NCBI GenBank assembly: GCA_015064205.1
Contig: SVSR01000010.1
Location: 1 to 53,480, forward strand
Source of the DNA: Oscillospiraceae bacterium
GTDB taxonomy: Bacteria; Bacillota; Clostridia; Oscillospirales; CAG-272
DNA: 53,480 nt
Reading direction: 5' to 3'
Program-made: the position numbers and the translations under genes
Notes under the pieces: generated by a model
What the model was told of the DNA's origin: nothing
The model's database searches: none
Seen by the model: the letters and a program-made list of their open reading frames with translations, nothing else
Shown: positions 27,823 through 36,306 of the stretch, in pieces
Layout of the letters: each line of letters opens with the position of its first letter
Position numbering within the stretch: the first letter of the stretch is position 1

Positions 27823-28683
27823 TTATATTAACTTGAATTTTAAGCTTATATCAAGAGATTTTACTGAATGTGTAAGTGCTCCGATACTAATAAGGTCAAC
27901 ACCCGTTTCGGCAACCGCTCTCAAATCGCGCTCTCCCATATTACCGGATGCTTCAACAAGCGCTCTGCCTGCAATTATTGATACTGCCTTTGACATATCG
28001 TCGTTTGACATATTGTCAAGCATTATTATATCTGCGCCTGCCGCGAGAGCTTCGTTTAGCTGCTCGAACGTTTCAACTTCAACTTCTATCTTCAAAGTAT
28101 GAGGAGCATTCATTCGTGCAGATCTTACTGCATTGGTTATTGATCCTGATGCCACTATGTGATTATCTTTTATGAGTATTCCGTCTGCAAGATTGAATCG
28201 GTGATTGGTTCCGCCTCCGCATCGTACTGCATACTTTTCAAGCACGCGAAGTCCGGGAGTGGTTTTACGTGTATCGCAAATCTTAGCATTTGTGCCTTCA
28301 ACGGATCTTACCGCTTTATCAGTTGCAGTTGCAATACCGGAAAGTCTCTGCATAAGGTTAAGTCCTGTACGCTCGCCTGTCAACACTACTACCGCGTTTC
28401 CTTTAACCTCGGCAATGATTTCTCCTTTTTCTACGAAATCGCCGTCGTTCTTATACGAAACGAATTCAAAGTTTTCACCAAGCAAATCAAATACTCTCTT
28501 TGCAATACCTATACCGCAGATAATACCGCTTTCTTTAGAGATATATTTACCGCACGCTACGGCATCGCCGGGAATAGTTGTCAGCGTTGTAATATCGCCT
28601 GTTCCCATATCTTCTTCAAGTGCATTTTTCAGTATTGCGTCAATCATATTTGTGTTAACACTTAAATTAATCGTATTTGCCAT
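27823..28683 (-). CDS. nadC: Nicotinate-nucleotide pyrophosphorylase NadC
   Basis: A 286-residue enzyme turning quinolinate and PRPP into nicotinate mononucleotide. Family blocks: EEDMGTGDITT, RTGLNLMQRLSGIAT, CDTRKTTPGLRVLEKYAV, GGGTNHRFNLADGILIKDNH and DIIMLDNM. The start at 28683 has AAGGATC 6 nt upstream; a longer frame is not needed. It forms a two-gene unit with nadB. Confidence 0.95.
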   Translation of the reverse strand: MANTINLSVNTNMIDAILKNALEEDMGTGDITTLTTIPGDAVACGKYISKESGIICGIGIAKRVFDLLGENFEFVSYKNDGDFVEKGEIIAEVKGNAVVVLTGERTGLNLMQRLSGIATATDKAVRSVEGTNAKICDTRKTTPGLRVLEKYAVRCGGGTNHRFNLADGILIKDNHIVASGSITNAVRSARMNAPHTLKIEVEVETFEQLNEALAAGADIIMLDNMSNDDMSKAVSIIAGRALVEASGNMGERDLRAVAETGVDLISIGALTHSVKSLDISLKFKLI

Positions 28684-28722
28684 AATCTGATCCTTTTCAT
28701 GTTTAAACAATATATCACTATA

Positions 28723-28751
28723 ATGTTAGCACATTTTCCAGCTTTTTTCAA
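28723..28751 (-). promoter_or_regulatory. Promoter for nadC-nadB
   Basis: TTGAAA (28746-28751) and TAACAT (28723-28728) on the minus strand with a 17-nt spacer ending AAAATGTGC. Confidence 0.5.
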
Positions 28752-28784
28752 TATCTTACAAATTTTTTATTAATTATTATAATA

Positions 28785-28828
28785 TTAACATGTGTTAACT
28801 TGACTTATATGTAGATTTGTTATAGAAT
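28785..28828 (+). promoter_or_regulatory. Palindrome and promoter for the AI-2E-type permease gene
   Basis: TTGACT (28800-28805) and TAGAAT (28823-28828) are 17 nt apart. The inverted repeat TTAACA-TG-TGTTAA (28785-28798) abuts the -35 and lies between the divergent nadC and permease promoters, so it may be an operator. Confidence 0.45.
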
Positions 28829-28851
28829 TATTATATATTGGAGGGATTTCT

Positions 28852-30126
28852 ATGAAACTTCAGATTAATAAAAAGTATTTGACTATATCTGCCTACGTTT
28901 GCGTATGTGCTGCAATAATACTGTTTTTATATTTCATGGGCGACAATGCTGATTTCATTTCCGGCGTCATTAAAAAGTTCAACAGGATAATGAGCCCCGT
29001 ATATTACGGTCTGATTTTCGCTTATATTGCTAATCCTCTGCTCAACTTTTTTGAAAAGCGAATATTTAAATTCAAGAAAAAAGAACGTAAGATATTAAAA
29101 CGCACACTTTCTCTTCTTTTAACTTACATAGTTATTCTTTCGGTTGTTGCAGCATTCTTTATGCTCCTGCTTCCCCAGGTTATTGCGAGTTATCAGGATC
29201 TTTATTCAAAGCTTGAAATTCTTTTTAATAATCTCATCACCAATCTTGATAGTACTCTCAGTCTTCCTGAAACATTCATGGCTACGTTTCCTGATCTATA
29301 CGATATTTACACAAGACTAGACGGTGTTATTGATTTCTCCAAGATCTCAGATAATCTAGAGGCTGCTGTAAATCAGCTTTATTCAATGCTTCAAAGTATA
29401 GTTCCAAATCTTCTGAACTATATTTCAGCATTCTTCATTGGATTCAAAAACGTATTTATCGGTCTGATTTTCTCTGTCTACTTCCTTGCATCAAAGGAAA
29501 AGCTTACTGCTCAGATACGAAAGATACTTCGCAGTCTGCTCTCAGACAAAGCCTTTGTTGAATTCTATGATTTTGCACACGATACAGATAAAAAATTCGG
29601 TTCCTTTATCATAGGCAAAATTCTTGATTCACTTATTATTGGATTCATTACGCTTGTTGTTCTCGGTCTTATCGGCATGCCGTATTATCCTCTAATCAGC
29701 GTTATTGTTTGTATTACAAACGTTATTCCTTTCATAGGGCCCTTTATTGGTGCTATTCCCTGCGCTTTTATCGTACTTACTGTCAGTCCGTGGTACTGCC
29801 TTATATTCGTTATTTTCATTATTATTCTTCAGCAGATAGACGGCAACTATATAGGCCCAAAGATACTTGGTGAGGCTATCGGTATAAGCTCACTCTGGAT
29901 TTTATTTGCGATTACTGTAATGGGCGGATATTTCGGTCTTGTAGGTATGCTTATAGGCGCACCGACGTTTGCCGTTATATATTCGCTTATTAAAAGATTG
30001 GTTGAAAAACGCTTGTCAAAAAAATCGCTTCCGATCGAAACAACCAAGTATTACAACGCTGATGTTGCTGTTATTACGGGAAACAATTCTGATTCGACTA
30101 CAACCCTTACGGAGAAAAATAAATAA
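28852..30126 (+). CDS. AI-2E family transporter (YdiK/PerM-type permease)
   Basis: A 424-residue membrane protein with about eight hydrophobic segments. The family blocks include a long soluble loop (about 95-200) and the conserved GLIGMPYYPLISVIVCITNVIPFIGPFIG segment in the C-terminal half, with a P-F-x-G-P pattern. Members have been linked to autoinducer-2 export or Na+/H+ antiport, so the substrate is uncertain. The hydrophilic C-terminal tail is likely cytoplasmic. The downstream HAD gene overlaps by one nucleotide (TAATG). Confidence 0.85.
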   Translation: MKLQINKKYLTISAYVCVCAAIILFLYFMGDNADFISGVIKKFNRIMSPVYYGLIFAYIANPLLNFFEKRIFKFKKKERKILKRTLSLLLTYIVILSVVAAFFMLLLPQVIASYQDLYSKLEILFNNLITNLDSTLSLPETFMATFPDLYDIYTRLDGVIDFSKISDNLEAAVNQLYSMLQSIVPNLLNYISAFFIGFKNVFIGLIFSVYFLASKEKLTAQIRKILRSLLSDKAFVEFYDFAHDTDKKFGSFIIGKILDSLIIGFITLVVLGLIGMPYYPLISVIVCITNVIPFIGPFIGAIPCAFIVLTVSPWYCLIFVIFIIILQQIDGNYIGPKILGEAIGISSLWILFAITVMGGYFGLVGMLIGAPTFAVIYSLIKRLVEKRLSKKSLPIETTKYYNADVAVITGNNSDSTTTLTEKNK

Positions 30127-30833
30127 TGTTGAAATACATACTATTTGATCTTGACGGTACTCTGTTACCGATGGATCAGGATATATTTGTTAAGGCTTAT
30201 TTTGGTGCTATTGCAAAAAAACTCTCAAATCACGGATATGAGCCTCAGTCTTTAATTCGTGCCATTTGGGCAGGAACTGAAAAAATGATAAAAAATGACG
30301 GTAAAGCTACGAATGAAGCTGTTTTCTGGGACTACTTTTCAACTGTATTTGGCAAGCACGTCATTGATGATATGCCGTTATTTGATGATTTTTATAAAAA
30401 TGATTTTGATCTTGTAAAAGAGTCATGCGGGTACTCGCCAAAAGCTGCTGAGATGATAGCAAAGCTAAAATCTATGAATCTTAAGCTTGTTCTTGCAACA
30501 AATCCGATTTTCCCTTCAATTGCAACACAAAAGCGTATTGTATGGGCTGGTCTTTCTCCTGAGAATTTTGAACTCTATACCACTTACGAAAATTCAAGAT
30601 ACAGCAAGCCGAGTCTTATGTATTATAAGGACATATTGAATAAAATAGGAGCAAAACCGCAAGAATGTTTGATGGTTGGTAATGACGTGTCAGACGATAT
30701 GCCGGCAAAAGGTATTGGCATAGACGTATTTTTGCTTACAAACAATTTAATTAATAAATCTTGCGTTGACATATCCATCTATCCAAACGGAAGTTTTGAT
30801 GATTTAATTGAATATATAAAAACAAGAGTTTAA
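30126..30833 (+). CDS. HAD-superfamily hydrolase
   Basis: A 235-residue haloacid-dehalogenase-type phosphatase. Motif I is FDLDGTLLP (7-15) with the two catalytic Asp, motif II ATNP, motif III KPSLMYYKDIL, motif IV GNDVSDDM. A helical cap lies between motifs I and II. Substrate unknown. Translationally coupled to the permease. Confidence 0.85.
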   Translation: MLKYILFDLDGTLLPMDQDIFVKAYFGAIAKKLSNHGYEPQSLIRAIWAGTEKMIKNDGKATNEAVFWDYFSTVFGKHVIDDMPLFDDFYKNDFDLVKESCGYSPKAAEMIAKLKSMNLKLVLATNPIFPSIATQKRIVWAGLSPENFELYTTYENSRYSKPSLMYYKDILNKIGAKPQECLMVGNDVSDDMPAKGIGIDVFLLTNNLINKSCVDISIYPNGSFDDLIEYIKTRV

Positions 30834-30835
30834 TA

Positions 30836-30870
30836 AAAAATCGAGGGGCACTATTGTGCTCCTCGATTTT
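30836..30870. terminator. Bidirectional terminator between HAD gene and tRNA-Leu
   Basis: AAAAATCGAGG-GCAC...GTGC-CCTCGATTTTT: inverted arms with A/T runs on both sides, serving the plus-strand HAD gene and the minus-strand tRNA. Confidence 0.8.
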
Positions 30871-30954
30871 TGGTGCGGGCGAAGGGACTTGAACCCCCAC
30901 GTCGTTGACACTAGATCCTAAGTCTAGCGCGTCTGCCAATTCCGCCACGCCCGC
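30871..30954 (-). tRNA. tRNA-Leu (UAG anticodon)
   Basis: An 84-nt tRNA. Acceptor GCGGGCG (from 30954) pairs with CGCCCGC before the discriminator A and encoded CCA. The anticodon loop within CTAGA-CTTAGGA-TCTAG gives anticodon TAG. A long variable arm of class II and a GGTTCAAGT T-loop are present. It reads CUA and related Leu codons. Confidence 0.95.
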
Positions 30955-31053
30955 AAGTATTAAATATTTTATCACACTTAAATAGAAATGTCAAGAAGTT
31001 TGGTGATTTAATATTATTGATTTTAAAAAGGAAAGATTTTGCGTCTTTACTTT

Positions 31054-32091
31054 TTATCTTTCTGTTGTATATTTTTCAAATCCGCTTGAAGTTATCTTCT
31101 CCCCCTCGAGTGTTACCCACATCGCTTCTGCATCCGGGATTGATTCTATCATTTCAAGTCCCTCTTCTAAAGTCATACAGAAAAGTGCAGTTGAAAGCGC
31201 GTCTCCGAGAGCAGAGCTTTGACATATTATCGAAACTGAGAGATAATCATCGCCGGGATAAAGCGTTTCAAGGTCAATAATATGGTGGTAGCGTTTACCG
31301 TCTACTGTATAATATCTCTGATATGATCCGCTCGTTACAAGAGAGTCGCCAGAAAGCTCAAGATATGCAAAATACGGATCGTTTTCATTGTTCTCAGGAT
31401 TTTCTATTCCCACAAGCCAATTTTTACCGTCGCCTCGTTTGCCGATAGTCCTGACGTTGCCGCCGACGTTTATGACATATCCGTCTTTTCCCTCTTCTTC
31501 AAGCTTTTTTGCCACCATTTCGACTGCATATCCTTTGGCAATTGCTCCAACGTCAAGCTTCATTTTAGGATCAAGCAGGGTTACGGTACAATTCTCTGCG
31601 TCTATAAGCATATCTTCTATATTCATATGCTCTGCAGCTTCTTTAAGCTTATCGATCGGAGGAATTGCTTTTCCTTCTTCCCTAAAGTCATGCCAGATTG
31701 ACAAGACGCTTCCAGAGGCTACGTTTACTTTACCGTTTGTTTTATAATACATATCTTTTGCAAACAAAAGCATATTTATAATACTTCCGTCAACTTCAAC
31801 AGTACGGTGCCTCCCGTCTGAAAGTTCATTGATTGTACATAGGTTGTTTAATCCCTCATAACGCGTATATATATTAAAATTACGGTGATACTTTTCAAGT
31901 TCTGAGAGAATTTCTGAGCTGACGGAATCAAACTCTTCCTTGCTTTTTTCATAGCCTGTTACAGTTGTTACGGTATCAAAATAATCAAAAGAATAAGCAG
32001 AATACTTATTTAGTTTTTCGTTGCATGAAACAAGTGATATGCTTTGCAGAAATATAAATATAACCAATATCAACGAAATGCGTTTTTTCAT
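31054..32091 (-). CDS. apbE: FAD:protein FMN transferase (ApbE), lipoprotein
   Basis: A 345-residue enzyme that attaches FMN covalently to Thr in flavinylation motifs of exported proteins. Lipobox LVSC with Cys23 shows membrane anchoring outside the cell. Family blocks: FDTVTTVTGY, VDGSIINMLLFAKDMYYKTNGKVNV, KLDVGAIAKGYAVE and YVINVGGNVRTIGKR. It closes the rnf cluster, and RnfG, RnfD and the duplicated lipoprotein nearby are its likely substrates. A perfect 11-bp hairpin separates it from the lipoprotein gene, so its expression may be lower. Confidence 0.93.
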   Translation of the reverse strand: MKKRISLILVIFIFLQSISLVSCNEKLNKYSAYSFDYFDTVTTVTGYEKSKEEFDSVSSEILSELEKYHRNFNIYTRYEGLNNLCTINELSDGRHRTVEVDGSIINMLLFAKDMYYKTNGKVNVASGSVLSIWHDFREEGKAIPPIDKLKEAAEHMNIEDMLIDAENCTVTLLDPKMKLDVGAIAKGYAVEMVAKKLEEEGKDGYVINVGGNVRTIGKRGDGKNWLVGIENPENNENDPYFAYLELSGDSLVTSGSYQRYYTVDGKRYHHIIDLETLYPGDDYLSVSIICQSSALGDALSTALFCMTLEEGLEMIESIPDAEAMWVTLEGEKITSSGFEKYTTER

Positions 32092-32114
32092 TTCAGTATC
32101 TCCCCGGTATTTTA

Positions 32115-32140
32115 AAAATGGGAGGTTTCCCTCCCATTTT
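32115..32140 (-). terminator. Intercistronic hairpin between lipoprotein and apbE
   Basis: Perfect 11-bp arms AAAATGGGAGG/CCTCCCATTTT around a 4-nt loop, with TTAAAAT after it on the minus strand. It could be a partial terminator or an mRNA 3' stabiliser. Confidence 0.65.
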
Positions 32141-32155
32141 CATATCAGTTTTTTA

Positions 32156-33157
32156 TTAACCGATCTTCGCCGCTGCTTTTACAAGTCCGTTTACAAGAAT
32201 TGTACAACCTGCGTTCTGAAGCTCTTCGCTACCGTAATTAGTTTCTGCAAGAAGTGCTTCAACATCGCCTGCTGTCTTGCCTGCACACGCGGCATCGAAT
32301 ATGGCAGACTGTTCAAACCATTCTTTTATCTCACCGTCGCCGTTAAGGTCAGCTCCGTAAAGGCTCATACCGTATGCATCGCCCTTTTCCTTTTTGCTTA
32401 CAACAGCTGTTGTTGTATCATAGGTGGACGCTCCGTTTTCATCAAACGTAAATACAACCTGTACGCAATCGTTTGAAGAAACGACAATTTTTCCTTCAGC
32501 ATCTACTGCAGCTGCAAAAACAGTTGTTTCGAGCTTATTCTGGCCGTTTGTTTCTTCTGTTGCATCCTTAAGTGACTGCTCTGTGAACATTCCAAGCTTA
32601 ACTGCATCAGCGGATGTTGCGTTTGATTCGGCAGCGTTGTCTATTGCATCAACGAGTGCATATACAAAGTCTGCGATCATTATCGTGCATCCTGCGTTCA
32701 CAACATCTTCAGTTCCCTTGTTGCCTTCTGCTACAAGCGCTTTAACTTCGTCAGCGGTTTTTCCGGCTACGAGTGCGCAAAAAGCGTCAACCTGCTCATA
32801 CCATTCCTTTGCGGCGCCGCCGTAAAGCTTCATATTATAGTCGTCACCCTGCTCATATTTAGTCAGGAATGTTTCAGTTGCTACCGCTTTTCCGTCTGAT
32901 GTATAGTTTACGGTATTATCTGCGGTATCAATAGCACATTTTACTATTTTGCCGTTTTCATCGAGCATAACAGCCGCTGCAGTTATTGCCGTCTGTCCCT
33001 GTCCGCTTGATTCGCCGTCTGCATCTGTTGCCTTTGCAACTGTACTGTACAGTCCAAGACCGAACTTAACGTTTGAAGCCTCTTTCTCACAACCAATAAA
33101 AACAAGGCTTGTGAGAAGCATGAGAACGCAAAGAACGATGCTTAAAATTCTTTTCAT
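32156..33157 (-). CDS. Duplicated lipoprotein with divergent FMN-binding-like repeats (PplA-like)
   Basis: A 333-residue lipoprotein (lipobox FIGC, Cys23). Two homologous repeats (about 57-175 and 211-333) share AAAV-x-D-GKIV, KEKGD(D/A)Y-M-LYG, KEW(Y/F)EQ and a terminal NAGCTI(x)~10-AL/KA element. The end of each repeat lines up with the FMN_bind ending SGATxT, with AGCT at 155-158 and 316-319 keeping Gly and the FMN-accepting Thr (158, 319). It sits beside apbE and the rnf genes, like the two-site flavolipoprotein PplA of Listeria. Flavinylation is inferred. It has its own consensus promoter. Confidence 0.75.
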   Translation of the reverse strand: MKRILSIVLCVLMLLTSLVFIGCEKEASNVKFGLGLYSTVAKATDADGESSGQGQTAITAAAVMLDENGKIVKCAIDTADNTVNYTSDGKAVATETFLTKYEQGDDYNMKLYGGAAKEWYEQVDAFCALVAGKTADEVKALVAEGNKGTEDVVNAGCTIMIADFVYALVDAIDNAAESNATSADAVKLGMFTEQSLKDATEETNGQNKLETTVFAAAVDAEGKIVVSSNDCVQVVFTFDENGASTYDTTTAVVSKKEKGDAYGMSLYGADLNGDGEIKEWFEQSAIFDAACAGKTAGDVEALLAETNYGSEELQNAGCTILVNGLVKAAAKIG

Positions 33158-33203
33158 AATGTTTCTCCTTAATTTTAATTATGGTATCAACAACACCTTG
33201 ATT

Positions 33204-33232
33204 ATTTTAACATATGTATAGAATATTGTCAA
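33204..33232 (-). promoter_or_regulatory. Internal promoter for the lipoprotein-apbE genes
   Basis: Minus-strand TTGACA (33227-33232) and TAAAAT (33204-33209), spacer 17 nt, overlapping the end of the Gx transporter gene. It allows separate strong expression of the lipoprotein. Confidence 0.65.
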
Positions 33233-33759
33233 CAATTATTGATATTTTTTGTCAATAGTTTTTTTGTAAGATATGCCCCTGCAATTCCGACAAAAATTCC
33301 CGACACGGTACCGCTTATAGCCAGTGCGATCATATAGTATCCTATCTCTGCAGTTTCAAGAAGAGCCATCGCAACAAGAACTTGTCCTATATTATGCGAT
33401 ACTGCACCTGCAACGCTGACTCCGATCATAGAAAGTATATCGATTCTCTTCAGCACTGCCATACAAACCAGACTCAGTATCGCGCCTGCAAGACTGTAAG
33501 CAAACATCATTATATTTCCAAATAGTAATACTACTGCTATCAGTCTTATAAATGAAACTGCAGCAGCATCTCTGATACCGAAGCGATACAAAACAAATAC
33601 AATGACTATATTGGGTAGCCCTAGTTTTATACCTGGTACAGAAGCTACAAGCGGCGGAAGAAGAGTTTCCATATATGAAAGCACAAGAGCCACCGTTGCG
33701 CAAACTGCTAAAAAAGTTATTCTGTATATTTTACTTTTATTATTTTGCATAAAAGCCAC
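33229..33759 (-). CDS. Gx transporter family membrane protein
   Basis: A 176-residue membrane protein with about five hydrophobic helices and the family block PPLVASVPGIKLGLPNIVIVFVLYRFG. The Gx transporter family (also annotated heptaprenyl diphosphate synthase component I) is often beside NusG-II, FMN-binding and ApbE genes, and resembles EetB of the Listeria electron-transfer locus. A role in quinone or flavin electron relay is inferred from context. Starts 3 nt after the NusG-II gene. Confidence 0.85.
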   Translation of the reverse strand: MAFMQNNKSKIYRITFLAVCATVALVLSYMETLLPPLVASVPGIKLGLPNIVIVFVLYRFGIRDAAAVSFIRLIAVVLLFGNIMMFAYSLAGAILSLVCMAVLKRIDILSMIGVSVAGAVSHNIGQVLVAMALLETAEIGYYMIALAISGTVSGIFVGIAGAYLTKKLLTKNINNC

Positions 33760-33762
33760 CTT

Positions 33763-34176
33763 TTAAGCAATTATATCCGGAGAATCATTAAACTCCGATT
33801 TTTTAACGGTTACAACAACCTTATTGGGAAGGCATACTATGCTTTCCGAGTCCTTTGAAATGGGTTTATGGGCGACACAGATCCCATCCGGGCAGCTTGC
33901 TTTTTCTACTCCGGCGAAACCGTCTTTGATTACAAGAACATTATACTGTCCCTCTCCTGATTCTATATTGATTGTCAGATCATCGCTAAGGGCATATTCA
34001 CCCGTTATTTCTCCGTTTACAGTTACAATAACCGTATCTCCGTCTGCGCGTGACAATGCGTATATTAGCCCTACGCACCAAACTATCAACAGTAAAAATA
34101 TTATAAAAATAATATCATTTTTAATTTTTCGCCCACCGTTTGAAACGATGGGCGCTTTTTCTGTTTGTTTATTCAT
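33763..34176 (-). CDS. NusG domain II-containing membrane-anchored protein
   Basis: A 137-residue protein with one N-terminal membrane helix (about 20-45) and an exported beta domain matching NusG_II: VTVNGEITGEYALS, NVLVIKDGFAGVEKASCPDGICVAHKPIS, ending VCLPNKVVVTV. The Cys pair CPDGIC is conserved in this family. It resembles EetA of flavin-based electron-transfer loci. It overlaps rnfB by 8 nt, showing tight coupling. Confidence 0.85.
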   Translation of the reverse strand: MNKQTEKAPIVSNGGRKIKNDIIFIIFLLLIVWCVGLIYALSRADGDTVIVTVNGEITGEYALSDDLTINIESGEGQYNVLVIKDGFAGVEKASCPDGICVAHKPISKDSESIVCLPNKVVVTVKKSEFNDSPDIIA

Positions 34177-35008
34177 TTGCTAAGATTTCCTCAACTGATT
34201 CAGAAAGGTCGGGGAAGAAAACATGTTTGAGACATTTTGTAGGACACTCGCTTACACAAAGCGCACATCCTGTACACTTATCATAATCAATTTCAGCAAG
34301 ATTATTCACAACTGTTATCGCTCCGTTAGGACAAGTTTTCTCACATTTCTTGCACCCGATGCAGACATTAGTGCATACTTTTCTTGCATCTGCGCCCTTA
34401 TCCTTGTTACTACACATTACTACTACCGACGTTTCCTGCGGCACCATTGAAATTATATTTTTCGGGCATATTGTTTCGCACAGTCCGCATCCGAGACATC
34501 TTGTAGTATCTACCCTTGCGACGCCGTCTTTCATACATATTGCATCGGCCGGACATGATGTTGCACAGTCTCCCAAGCCCATACAGCCATAACTGCAGGC
34601 ATCAGGTCCGCCATATAGCATAGACGCCGCTTTACAGCTTGATATGCCGTCATATTCCGCCCTCTTTGTTGTGGCTTCGCACGTACCGTTGCAGTGTACA
34701 AATGCCACCACGTCCTTAGGTGCTTCAACCTCTATTCCAAGCAATTCACCAAGTTCCTTTGCTACGTCTGCCGCACCGGGCACACAAAGATTTGCTTTAG
34801 CTTCCCCTTCGGCTACGGCTACTGCATAGTCATCACAGCCCTTATATCCGCATGCACCGCAGTTTATTCCGGGAAGGCATGCGCGAACCGCTTTTACTTT
34901 TTCGTCATCGGGCACTGCGAAGAAATGGGAGATGAGAGCAAGAAGTATACCTGCTATAAGTCCTACCGCTCCTACAACTGCGAGGGCAATCAAAATATTG
35001 TTTAACAT
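34169..35008 (-). CDS. rnfB: Rnf complex subunit RnfB (ferredoxin-type)
   Basis: A 279-residue electron-entry subunit of the ferredoxin:NAD+ oxidoreductase. An N-terminal membrane helix (about 5-28) precedes the Fe-S domain with Cys44, 50, 53, 58, 75. Three later CxxCxxCxxxCP sets (CLGCGLCETICP, CIGCKKCEKTCP, CTGCALCVSECP) and a further partial set (GDCATSCPADAIC) give many [4Fe-4S] clusters, as is typical of clostridial RnfB. It would accept electrons from reduced ferredoxin. Confidence 0.96.
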   Translation of the reverse strand: MLNNILIALAVVGAVGLIAGILLALISHFFAVPDDEKVKAVRACLPGINCGACGYKGCDDYAVAVAEGEAKANLCVPGAADVAKELGELLGIEVEAPKDVVAFVHCNGTCEATTKRAEYDGISSCKAASMLYGGPDACSYGCMGLGDCATSCPADAICMKDGVARVDTTRCLGCGLCETICPKNIISMVPQETSVVVMCSNKDKGADARKVCTNVCIGCKKCEKTCPNGAITVVNNLAEIDYDKCTGCALCVSECPTKCLKHVFFPDLSESVEEILANE

Positions 35009-35020
35009 TTTATTCCCTCC

Positions 35021-35620
35021 TTATGCAAACAGATTGTCTACTATTCCCGCAAATCCCATAAAGGCAAGCGAGATAAATGAAGCAGCTATAAGTGTTACAG
35101 CAAGTCCCTTGAAGCTTTCGGGGACTTCGCTTTCGTCTATACGGGAACGAACACCAGAAAACAGAACCATCGCAAGCAGGAAGCCGAGTCCTACGCCAAG
35201 CGAGCTAACCATAGATTCAAGGAAGTTATATCCGTCTGTTATATTGTTGATAGCAACGCCGAGAACGGCGCAGTTTGTTGTTATAAGCGGCAGATACACG
35301 CCGAGGCCTTTATGTAATGAGGGGGAGAATTTCTTTAACAGATTTTCAAGCATCTGAACAAGCGCAGCTATTACAAGGATAAACACTATTGTCTGCGTAT
35401 ATCCAAGGCCAAAGCGTTCAAGTACAAAGTACTGAATCGGCCAGGTAACGGCCGTTGCCAAAAGCATTACTGCTGTTACAGACACTCCCATTCCTACTGC
35501 CTGATCGAGTTTTTTGGAAACTCCGAGAAACGGGCATATACCAAGGAAACGGCTAAGTACGTAGTTATTCAGAAGTACCGAAGATAGCAGAATAACAATT
35601 AAAGACTTAAAAAGCTCCAT
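35021..35620 (-). CDS. rnfA: Rnf complex subunit RnfA
   Basis: A 199-residue integral membrane protein with six hydrophobic helices and the RnfA blocks NNYVLSRFLGICPFLGVSKK and TNCAVLGVAI, where the conserved Cys binds the intramembrane Fe-S cluster together with RnfE. Normal length. Confidence 0.95.
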   Translation of the reverse strand: MELFKSLIVILLSSVLLNNYVLSRFLGICPFLGVSKKLDQAVGMGVSVTAVMLLATAVTWPIQYFVLERFGLGYTQTIVFILVIAALVQMLENLLKKFSPSLHKGLGVYLPLITTNCAVLGVAINNITDGYNFLESMVSSLGVGLGFLLAMVLFSGVRSRIDESEVPESFKGLAVTLIAASFISLAFMGFAGIVDNLFA

Positions 35621-35621
35621 T

Positions 35622-36305
35622 TTATTCTACCTCCTTTGCACATGAACCATTACTGCAATACTGTGCCGACGGGCAACCGTTGCAACTGAATTCTCTCTTT
35701 TTCGGTCCCTTGCCGGATGTTATCTTATAAACAAGCGCGATAAGAAGACCGTACACAAGCATACCGCCGGGGGCTTTGATGAAAAATTCGATTTTATAAT
35801 CAGTCATAAACGGTATTGCTATTCCGGCAAAGCTTCCTGCGCCAAGCACTTCTCTAATAGTTGCCATAGCGCAAAGAGCCAGTGTAAACCCTATGCCCAT
35901 TCCAAGCCCGTCAAGCGCCGATCTTACGACGTTGTTTTTACTTGCAAACATTTCTGCTCTGCCAAGAATTATACAGTTGACCGTTATAAGAGCCAGGTAT
36001 ACACCAAGCATTTCGTATAATGCGGGAAAAAACGCTTTTACTACCATTTCGACTATTGTAACAAATCCTGCTATTATTACTATGTAACACGGGATTCTTA
36101 CATTGTCCGGAATGATTTTTCTGAGAAGCGAGATCAGTATATTGGAACACACGAGCACCGCAAGTGCCGCTATACCCATACCGAAAGCACCGATCACGTT
36201 ATTTGTGGTTGCAAGGGTGGGGCAAGTTCCGAGAATAAGGATAAACACGGGGTTTTCCTTAAGTATACCCTTAGTCAAGACCGAAAGATTACCGTTTTTA
36301 TTCAT
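35622..36305 (-). CDS. rnfE: Rnf complex subunit RnfE
   Basis: A 227-residue integral membrane homologue of RnfA (NPVFILILGTCPTLATTNN, TVNCIILGRAE, GLGMGIGFTLAL). It forms the membrane core with RnfA. The C-terminus is an unusual cytoplasmic tail with four closely spaced cysteines (CNGCPSAQYCSNGSC), which could hold a metal or be redox-active. Confidence 0.95.
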   Translation of the reverse strand: MNKNGNLSVLTKGILKENPVFILILGTCPTLATTNNVIGAFGMGIAALAVLVCSNILISLLRKIIPDNVRIPCYIVIIAGFVTIVEMVVKAFFPALYEMLGVYLALITVNCIILGRAEMFASKNNVVRSALDGLGMGIGFTLALCAMATIREVLGAGSFAGIAIPFMTDYKIEFFIKAPGGMLVYGLLIALVYKITSGKGPKKREFSCNGCPSAQYCSNGSCAKEVE

Positions 36306-36306
36306 C

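Noticed and set aside
26244-28690. Long plus-strand frames opposite nadB and nadC
   Set aside because: Antisense shadows of well-identified genes.
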